This document shows, piece by piece, positions 56,633 to 64,000 of a stretch of DNA of 64,000 nt; the first letter of the stretch is position 1, and every line of letters begins with the position of its first letter. Location: positions 64,644,181 through 64,708,180 of the forward strand of contig NC_058340.1 in assembly GCF_905475395.1 (NCBI RefSeq), read 5' to 3'. A program made the translations under genes and the position numbers. The notes below the pieces were generated by a model that saw nothing but the letters and a program-made list of their open reading frames with translations, did not search any database and was not told the DNA's origin. This DNA comes from Chrysoperla carnea (Eukaryota > Arthropoda > Insecta > Neuroptera > Chrysopidae).

Positions 56633-59302
56633 CTACTTAATCCACCGTACTATATGATAATTTTTCTTCCCAACCCGTATTAAAGTTGTATTCGTTGGTA
56701 ATATATGAATGCCAGGTACAATCGCTTCATTAATGTTTTTTGCACGTTGATGGTTAATATAAAAACCTCCAGCTGATATAATTCTAAGCGCATCATCTAC
56801 AAATAGGAACAAATTTAGTTAAACTTTTTCCATGGAAAATTCAAATACTTTATGCTTACGTTGAGATGGAAAACATTTAGCTTTTAATGCTAAATCTAAA
56901 ACAGTTAAACCAGGTTCTGGTAATAATTCAACAGTTCTAGCACCTTCAAATGCTTGCGCTAATTCATTGGCTTGTAAAATTTCTAATGATTTAAGTTTGT
57001 TCGAATACAAAGCATCGGAAACCTTTTCTGCAGTTTTTACACCATTTTCTATGAAAGTTCAAAAAATGAGTTAAAAGATTTAATAATTGTTTTGGTTTGT
57101 CATGGAAGTATAATATAAAAGGAAGCATCAGTTATAAAGTACATTCCAGTTATATTCTTATTTCCATGGATTGGTTGTGTATACCTCCATGAACTAATAA
57201 AGTAACTTCTTGTGCAAGCTTTTTTAAAGCTGGCCGTTCCGAAGGATTTTTCTTCTGTAACGCTTCTAAATGATCTATTTCTGGTTGTTTTAAAAATGTA
57301 AATAATTTTAATAATTTAAGTGAATCAATATCTTTTTGTCGAATCCAATATTGATAAAATGAAAATTCTGAACTTCGATCCGAAAACAACCATACAGAAT
57401 TACCAGCTGATTTACCTAATTTTTCACCAGATTCCGTCGTTATCAATGGTAAAGTTAAACCTAAAAGATAACTAGTTATTAATAATAAAAAAGTAGACAT
57501 TCTGGGAAATACGTACCATAACATTTTGTTTTATGAAATTTCCCAATTAGATCATGTCCAGATTTTATATTACCTAACTGATCACTGCCACCAATCTATA
57601 AATAACGAATTACTTTATACTCCCATCAATTATTATTGATAAAACTAATTTTAAAGTGGAGATCGATTGGCATGAAATTACGGCAGGATTTTCATAATTT
57701 CCCAACAGTACAAGATTTAAATCAAAAATTTTCAATTTGACTCATCACTCTCTGTTAACAGCGAAATTTTAGTTTAAATAGTAAAACTTACTTGAAATCG
57801 ACAGTTATATTTATCCAGTAAATATAACCAATCATAGGATTGAAATATTTGATACATAAATTCAGCACAGCTCATTCCTTGCGGGGATGATAAACGTTCT
57901 CTAATCGATGTTCGATTCATTAACGAACCCATTCGAAAATGTCGAGCTATTCTCATAAATTGTATTGCATCAATATTTTTATACCAATCTGCATTGTTTA
58001 TGATTCTAAAATTTTGTTTAGCTAATAATTCCTCAAAAATTATGGGATTTTAGGGTTTCTATGATGCCTTGATTTCTTGTTCTCGTGAGCTTGTTTTTAT
58101 ACCATGTATATATGAAATATACATAGTATATTAAGTTTAGTACCAAGTTTGTAACGCCTAAAAATATTGATGCTGCGAAAAACATTTTGGTATAGGTGTT
58201 CATAGAATCATCTAATTAATCCATTTCCAGTTGTCTGTCCGTCTGGCTTTCAACACAATAACTCAAAAACGAAAAGAGATATCAAGCTGAAAGTTTTATA
58301 GCGTACTCAGGACGTAAAAAGTGAGGTCGAGTTCCTAAATGAGCGATATAGGTCAATTTGGTCTTGGGTCCGTACGACCCATCTTGTAAACGGTTAGAGA
58401 TAGAACAAAAGTTTAAATGTAAAAAATCTTCCTTATAAAAAAATAAACAACTTTATTTTTGAAACATTTTTTCGTAAACATCACTGTTTACTCGTGAGGG
58501 CGCAAATTAGTCGTTAATTGTATAGCATGTATTTTTTGGGGATATCAGTTATGTATATGAGACATGCGTGTATGTGTAATGTGATAGAGTAATCAACACT
58601 GTCTTTGCATGGTATTTCAACAGTTAACTCAGTCAATTGTTTGTTTTCACTTGTTAAACATTAATATTGAAATCAAGGCACCAAGGCTAAAAAATTGTAT
58701 TACACAGGTGGTTTCAAAGGACTTTGGTGTCCTCTGTCTGTCCATAAATATTTTTCATGATTCTTAAAAATTTGTTCAATATTCGCATGAATACGTTCAG
58801 TATTTTTCTGTACAATATCTTTAGATATTTCGGATCTCTCTGTTAATCTTCCGCTTGGGTCTCCAACTTGAGCTGTTGCACCTCCAACCTTAACATAAAA
58901 TATAAAAATTGTCAAATAGAATTTAAAAAGTTTATATTATTTCTTACCAAGGCAATAACTTGGTGCCCAGCACGTTGCAAATGCAATAACGAAACTAAAA
59001 CTAATAAATTTCCAATATGTAAACTATCAGCGGTTGGATCAAATCCAGCATAAACAGTTTGTGGACCCCCATTAATTAAATCTGCAATTTCTTTACTGAA
59101 ATTTCAATAAATAAATAAATATAATCATTTTTCTCATTCATAATTCACATACTAACCTAGCAGTATCGGGAAATATGTCCTGAAAAATTCCACGATCACG
59201 TAGTTTAGATATATTATTAGTTACAAAATATCGTTTTAAAAAGATTTGTTTAAAAAAGGGTTTAAAATTACGACTACAAGTTTTCCATGGTTTGGATAAC
59301 AT
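56633..59302 (-). CDS. YARS2: Mitochondrial tyrosyl-tRNA synthetase
   Basis: Eight exons on the minus strand: 59157-59302, 58948-59095, 58706-58888, 57792-58031, 57517-57595, 57185-57460, 56860-57048 and 56633-56796, giving 474 residues, close to the human enzyme. It charges mitochondrial tRNA-Tyr. The N terminus ([20 protein letters not shown]) is a basic presequence. Class I marks are HIGN at about 75-78 and KLGKS at 279-283, and the tyrosine pocket has GGSDQLGNI. The C-terminal exons form the S4-like tRNA-binding domain ([20 protein letters not shown]). The acceptor of exon 4 (TTTTTGAG) is weaker than the rest; it was chosen because it alone keeps the frame. Intron 3 carries a full copy of the palindrome-ended repeat. 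Confidence 0.92.
58099..58655 (+). repeat. Palindrome-ended interspersed repeat, fullest copy, in YARS2 intron 3
   Basis: About 557 bp from ATACCATGTATATATGAAAT, itself followed by the partial inverse ATATACATAGTAT, to an end with CAGTTAACTCAGTCAATTG, TTTGTTTTCACTTGTT. The family blocks AACTCAAAAACGAAAAGAGA, GGGTCTTGGGT..GACCCATCTTGTAA and AACATCACTGTTTACTCG are all present. No open frame. Antisense to YARS2. Confidence 0.7.
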
Positions 59303-60461
59303 TTTTTTAAGAGTTCATAATAACTTATTTTGAATTTTAAAAATATTTTTATTTATAAATTATAACTAATAGTGTTTTTTTAACTCTATGGTTTTATGAA
59401 AAAACCAAATCTGACCATGGACATATAAACTATTATAAATCATCAGTTTTATACCTAACGTAATTTGGCCACCCACAAAATTTTGTTTCGGGTTAATTAA
59501 TTATAAATCTTTTTTAATCTATTGTCCGTCGTTTGTTCTTCATTGTTTGATCATTAAAATTATTTCTTCGATCGTTGTTTATTTATTATTTACTAAACAA
59601 TTATTTGTCATTAAGTTAGCCCCCCATAATATTGATTTCCACTTTTTCCCCTTTATTCAATGTATTTTAAGGTATTATTATGCCAAGATAATGTCATTTT
59701 TTAGATAATTGTTATGAGAACTAAAATCGACAAAAAGTAAGAGAGCGAGGTATATTTTATGTTATTTTAATCCCCACCCCCTAACAGAAGAGTGATTTAT
59801 GATATAAGTAGGAAAGTGGGACTAACTGGATATACTTATCTAAATTCCCACCCCCTGACAGAATAGTGACTTATGACATATGTATAATTGACAATATTTA
59901 TGGCAAGAGGGCGGGTTATATAGATAATTTAAACTATAAAAAGAGTGAAAAATTTTTAACATAAGGAAAAATTCATTTAATTTAAAAATATAGATGTTAA
60001 GCATACCAGGATACGCACCAGCGTACTTTGGTTTCAGAGTCAAGTTCTATAAACACACAGCCACCAAGCTTATTTATTACCATGTAATTAACTTAATAGT
60101 TACCTTTACTAAATTTCGTATAGTGATACCCATATTACGTCTTCAAATTGGATGCCCGCGTTTTTGACAGTTTAAAAAAGGTTTAAAATTTAATTTAAGT
60201 TTTTGGCAAGAAAGGGCTTTTTAAAAAATAAGGGAATACCCCATTACTAGCGCCCGCGATCTACCTTTTTATGTCTATGGGCACCACTCATTGTCCACCC
60301 TTCAATACCAACCAAAAAAATGAAAAATTACTCGAACAATATTAACACAGTTGTCAAAAGTTGTCAATTTAATAAAATTCGAACCTAACAAATAAGGACA
60401 TAAATAAAAAATAATTTGGCATATTAAAAATAATAGAAAAATAAAAAAAATTATAATAACA
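59303..60461. other. Shared upstream region of YARS2 and PTAR1
   Basis: The two genes are divergent with 1.16 kb between start codons. Near YARS2 nothing repeats. A block with CCCCACCCCCTAACAGA at 59770 is echoed as CCCACCCCCTGACAGAATAG at 59848, a direct duplication of about 80 bp. Bases 60113-60256 are a fragment of TIR element Y. No TATA box stands out for either gene. Confidence 0.55.
60113..60256. mobile_element. Fragment of TIR element Y upstream of PTAR1
   Basis: Matches the right half of 29184-29698: TTCGTATAGTGATACC, AAATTGGATGCCCGCGTTTT, TTTTTGGCAAGAAAG and a terminal GGAATACCCCATTAC. It has an internal deletion relative to that copy. Confidence 0.65.
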
Positions 60462-61809
60462 ATGCAGCAATACAGAGAAGATCCATTAGTTGAAAAAATA
60501 TTATCTGATTTACATAAAGCAATAAAAAGACACCCTGAAATGTAAGACAGACACAATATGTGGACAATACAAAAAAACATAACAAATACTAATTATATCA
60601 AAAATTATTTTCAGTTGTGAATTTGAAATAATTCCATCAACTGAAGCACAAAAAAATAAATCACCCGTAATTTATATCGAATCACATTTAGGATTAGAAT
60701 CATGGTGTGTCAAACATATATTCACATACATTCATAATACAATTATATCGTTACGAAAATCTAAATCGAAAATACATGATACTCATCGTTTAGAACGTTT
60801 GTTGCTGGGTGGTGTCATTCTAAATCCTGATATCAACACCTTTTGGAATATACGTCGTGAACTAGTCCTCGAAAATAATATTGATATAAAAAATGAGTTA
60901 CATATTAGTCAAATAGTTTTATCCCATAAACCAAAATCGAATGAAACTTTCATCTATCGCGAATGGATTCTACAACGAATGATTAAAATGCAAGTAATAC
61001 AAGTCGATGAACAATTACATAATTTAATTCAACAAGAATTAAGTATCGCTTCGAAGGCAATTGATAAATGTTCGAATAATTATCATGCTACTAATTATAA
61101 ATTGTATATTATGCGTAATTTAGCACCGTTAATACCTCTTTATTTCGAAATAATTTTACAAAATGAGTTAAATCGATCGGAGATTAACATGTCGACTGCT
61201 GTCTCCGATAGCAGTATATTTTATTATCGTCAACAAATTATAAACATCTTAAAAGATGTTCCGATACAATTAGACGAAAAATACTTGAATAAATTACAAA
61301 TTTTGCTAAAACAAAATGTCTCGTGTAAAGATATCGATCGGGCAAGTTCGAATGATATGATAATTACCCTCTTGGGTAAACCTCCCAGTACAAAATTGAA
61401 TACATTTCGTATAACATGCTTATCGAATTTTCTAAAAGTTTTAACATCGGAATTAGTATTTATATCGGAATTAAATCGAATGTTTCCATGTCATGAATCG
61501 ATTTGGTATCATCGACGATTCGTTTTATGGGAATTAATGTTAATTCTATATAATTTCTATGATAAAAATATGATTAGTAAAAAATTTATGTTTCATGAAG
61601 AGCAACGGATTTCGAATACTTCGATGAATATTACACAACAATCACTTACACACTTCGAACAGTGTGATACATTTTTGGATTGTATAGTGTTGTATAAAAT
61701 GATTGTGAATAATGAGAAAAATGAACTTGAATGTTGTGATTACGAACAAAATAAATTTGTGGATCGACATAGGAAATGGCTTATATTGAATTTTAATTTA
61801 GTTGTTTAG
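60462..61809 (+). CDS. PTAR1: PTAR1, protein prenyltransferase alpha-repeat protein (tempura)
   Basis: Two exons, 60462-60541 and 60615-61809, joined through a 73 bp intron (split codon AT|T), give 424 residues, slightly longer than human PTAR1. It starts MQQYREDPLVEKILSDLHKA. The segment LNPDINTFWNIRRELVLENN and LSHKPKSNETFIYREWILQR are prenyltransferase alpha-type helical repeats, and ESIWYHRRFVLWELM is another. Family knowledge: PTAR1 pairs with the Rab geranylgeranyltransferase beta subunit to form GGTase-III, which modifies the SNARE Ykt6. Drosophila tempura affects Rab-dependent trafficking of Notch components. The C terminus (HRKWLILNFNLVV) is complete. Cytosolic; no signal or membrane segment. 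Confidence 0.87.
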
Positions 61810-61836
61810 AGAAGAAAAAATATCTGTTTTTTTTTT

Positions 61837-62803
61837 ATTATCCAGTCAAATTAGTCCATAAAATATAAGTAAGGTTACAAAAATTCCCATAGAGCTAAAA
61901 ATTGGTATGAATGTTCAGAATACTATTATAAATAAATTGTGAAAAGTCCCCATCAATCCCCCTTGTGATCATTCAATTTGCTACAAAATGTGTCTCTGCA
62001 CCGTTTTTCATAAGTGCTGCCATTTTCGTGATATAGCGGTTCAAAGAATTGAACAAATTATTTTTTTCGTAATACATTTTTGAACTGTTATATGAGGACT
62101 TATTTTTGATGAACCAACTTCTTATTCTTGGCGCTGTCTTTTCACAGCATCATACTCTTTCGAGTATTATTTTTTCAACACTGCACATGAATTTTTACAG
62201 ATGTCTGGTCTTTCAGATACTCCGAAAATTCACCACCTCTTTCAATACTTACGACTAACAATATTTTATGGAGTATGAGACGAGGCAGGTATACGAGCAT
62301 CACCACGCTGACAATTGAATGAAAGACAGATGTTACTCAGACCATGCTACTAAATAAAAATAGGGACGGAGTTCTTGACGTTGATTTATATTCTAAAAAT
62401 TTTTAAATTTGTATGTATAAGATATAGGGACTAATATTTTTACTCGTATAACGGTTCAAAAATGTATATAAACGTGTATATTATGAATAAAATAATTTTT
62501 TCAATTCTTTGAACCGCTATATGACGAAAATGGCAGCACTTATGAAAAAAGGTGCAGGGGTACATTTTGTAGCAAATTTAATGATCTACAATTTGTCTGA
62601 ACTATTTTTGCTGTTAAACTCACCGTTTTGCTGAAAAACGCGAAAAAACTATAAAACTTCCCCCCTCAATAAAATTTTTTGCACAAGGGGAATTGATGGG
62701 GACTTTTCACAATTTATTTATAATAGTATTCTGAACATTCATACCAATTTTTAGCTCTATGGGAATTTTTGTAACCTTCAAAGTGTAATTTGACTGGATA
62801 ATT
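61837..62803. mobile_element. Long-TIR DNA element, non-autonomous
   Basis: A 967 bp element that starts ATTATCCAGTCAAATT and ends AATTTGACTGGATAAT. The outer 130 bases pair almost perfectly with their inverse (GGTTACAAAAATTCCCATAG..), and a second paired block (AAGTGCTGCCATTTTCGT, AGCGGTTCAAAGAATTGA) extends the arms to over 200 bases. The middle has no open frame. Such long arms are typical of Mutator-like or foldback elements; a target duplication was not clear. It starts 27 bases after the PTAR1 stop, so the PTAR1 3' UTR probably runs into it. Confidence 0.8.
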
Positions 62804-64000
62804 ATTTGTTTTTTTAATGTTTATTATCTTTTTTTTTTTATTTTATTGTTATTAATTATTGCAAATATAATGTATTTTTTAAAAGGAATTTGTACAATTT
62901 TTTTTCGTATATAATATAATATATTATTTATAAATATTATTTAATTTTAAATTATGCAAATTTTAAAAAATCCAAATATATTATTATTTTTTATCACGAT
63001 TTGTTTTTAATATTCAACTAAGATTTAAAAAAAAAAACAAGTGAAAACAAATAATTGACTGCAAAGCAGCAGGTTGAAGACATCTTGCTTCGGATAACAG
63101 GTTGTTTTCAAAGAGGGCACAGAGGAACCCTTGGTCTATAGGGTTTTTCATTTACAAAATGATTCTTTTTTGTTTCGGACTATTTTCAATCAAGTAAAGA
63201 CATATCTTATATCTTCTATCCTTGTCAAAAAGCGCTGCTTGAGAAAGATAAAATATATTTAACTTCCTTAGGTTGAATAGTTTTTTGACAACTGTCCGAA
63301 ACAAAAGCAAATCGATGAAAAGGTCTATTTGCTAGGGACCCATTTGCGGTATCCCTCGAAACAATTTTTTTTAAACAAAATTATCTCATCAAATAACCAC
63401 TATAATAATGATAAATAAAATTTAGTAATGGAACGCGAGTTGATGTTTTTCACATTCAATTCAAATATTATCCTCATTACTAAAATATTCACATTTTTCA
63501 TTAATAAAATTGTTCTAAACTAAATATAATATTAAAATAAAAATAATAATACGAACAATGAACTGGAGGTTACTGGAAATAGTTTTTCTCTCTCTAGAAT
63601 CGAGTAGATTAAGCAAGACTACAGCAAAAATTAGTTAAAAAGCACGCCTGAATTCCACCTTCTTGTTGACCTGATTCAAGTTCATTCGTAGAAGTGCGGC
63701 AATGATTTAATATAAATCGAACGAAAATAGCTGGGGCACACGTTGGTAGAAACATTTTCAAACGCACAACTAGTACCGGATTAACCCTTGTCGGAGCCTC
63801 TGGACAATGGTTTTTGCCAGTTAACTTGGCCCCCATCTCGATCAAATTGGTCTTTTTCTTCTTTTTTTATCTTTTCCGGAGCCCCTAGGCAGTATCCTAA
63901 TCCAGTTGGAAATACTATTCTAAACAATTTTTGCAATAAACATGCAGTAAGTTATTGACTTAATCCCTATTATTCTATTTGATGAGCTGCTCTTATCAAA
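62804..64000. other. Right edge, no identified gene
   Basis: AT-rich to about 63040, where a short end fragment of the palindrome-ended family appears. At 63150-63320 TTTTTGTTTCGGAC pairs with GTCCGAAACAAAAG, a loose inverted repeat of about 150 bp. The block 63610-63900 is richer in GC and has a 78-codon minus-strand frame (63609-63845, MIEMGAKLTGKNHCPEAP onward) that could be part of an exon or of a transposon, but I could not place it in any family. Confidence 0.4.

Overview
The window is AT-rich nuclear DNA from an insect. The genes are split by GT-AG introns, codons are biased to A/T, and the proteins are arthropod-like: a 188-residue Chd64 ortholog, heat-inducible intronless Hsp70 genes, and a tempura/PTAR1 homolog. 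A short interstitial run of the insect telomere repeat (TTAGG)n and many small inverted-repeat transposons agree with this. I cannot fix the order from the sequence alone.

Layout. From 2.3 to 35.9 kb one gene on the minus strand, Chd64 (calponin/transgelin family), has three coding exons separated by introns of about 1 kb and 32 kb. Nearly all of the first 36 kb is therefore intron, filled with MITEs, Helitron-like pieces, a mariner remnant, Penelope-like relics with a hammerhead-like motif, and several unclassified repeats. From 37.5 to 44.3 kb two Hsp70 genes stand head to head as a long inverted repeat with a 1.3 kb spacer. Their promoters are mirror images, each with a heat-shock element and a TATA box. 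The right half is gene-dense. PTCD2 (mitochondrial PPR protein, +) is followed by a transposon carrying a captured Hsp70 fragment, a secreted M14 carboxypeptidase of the CPE/CPM type (-), an ANKRA2/RFXANK-like ankyrin protein (-), mitochondrial tyrosyl-tRNA synthetase YARS2 (-), and PTAR1 (+, head to head with YARS2). A 967 bp long-inverted-repeat transposon follows PTAR1. The last 1.2 kb has no gene I can name.

How they relate. These are housekeeping and stress genes with no operon-like logic. PTCD2 and YARS2 both serve mitochondrial gene expression but are not adjacent. The most informative structures are the Hsp70 pair, whose copies look homogenised over promoter and most of the coding region but not at the 3' end, and the TTAA-flanked element at 48.5 kb that has picked up 145 codons of Hsp70. 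Related TTAAGG-ended elements lie in the Chd64 intron. I found no CRISPR array, rRNA, tRNA or viral element. Exon boundaries were deduced by eye from frame continuity and splice consensus; every multi-exon gene below adds up to an open frame without adjustment.
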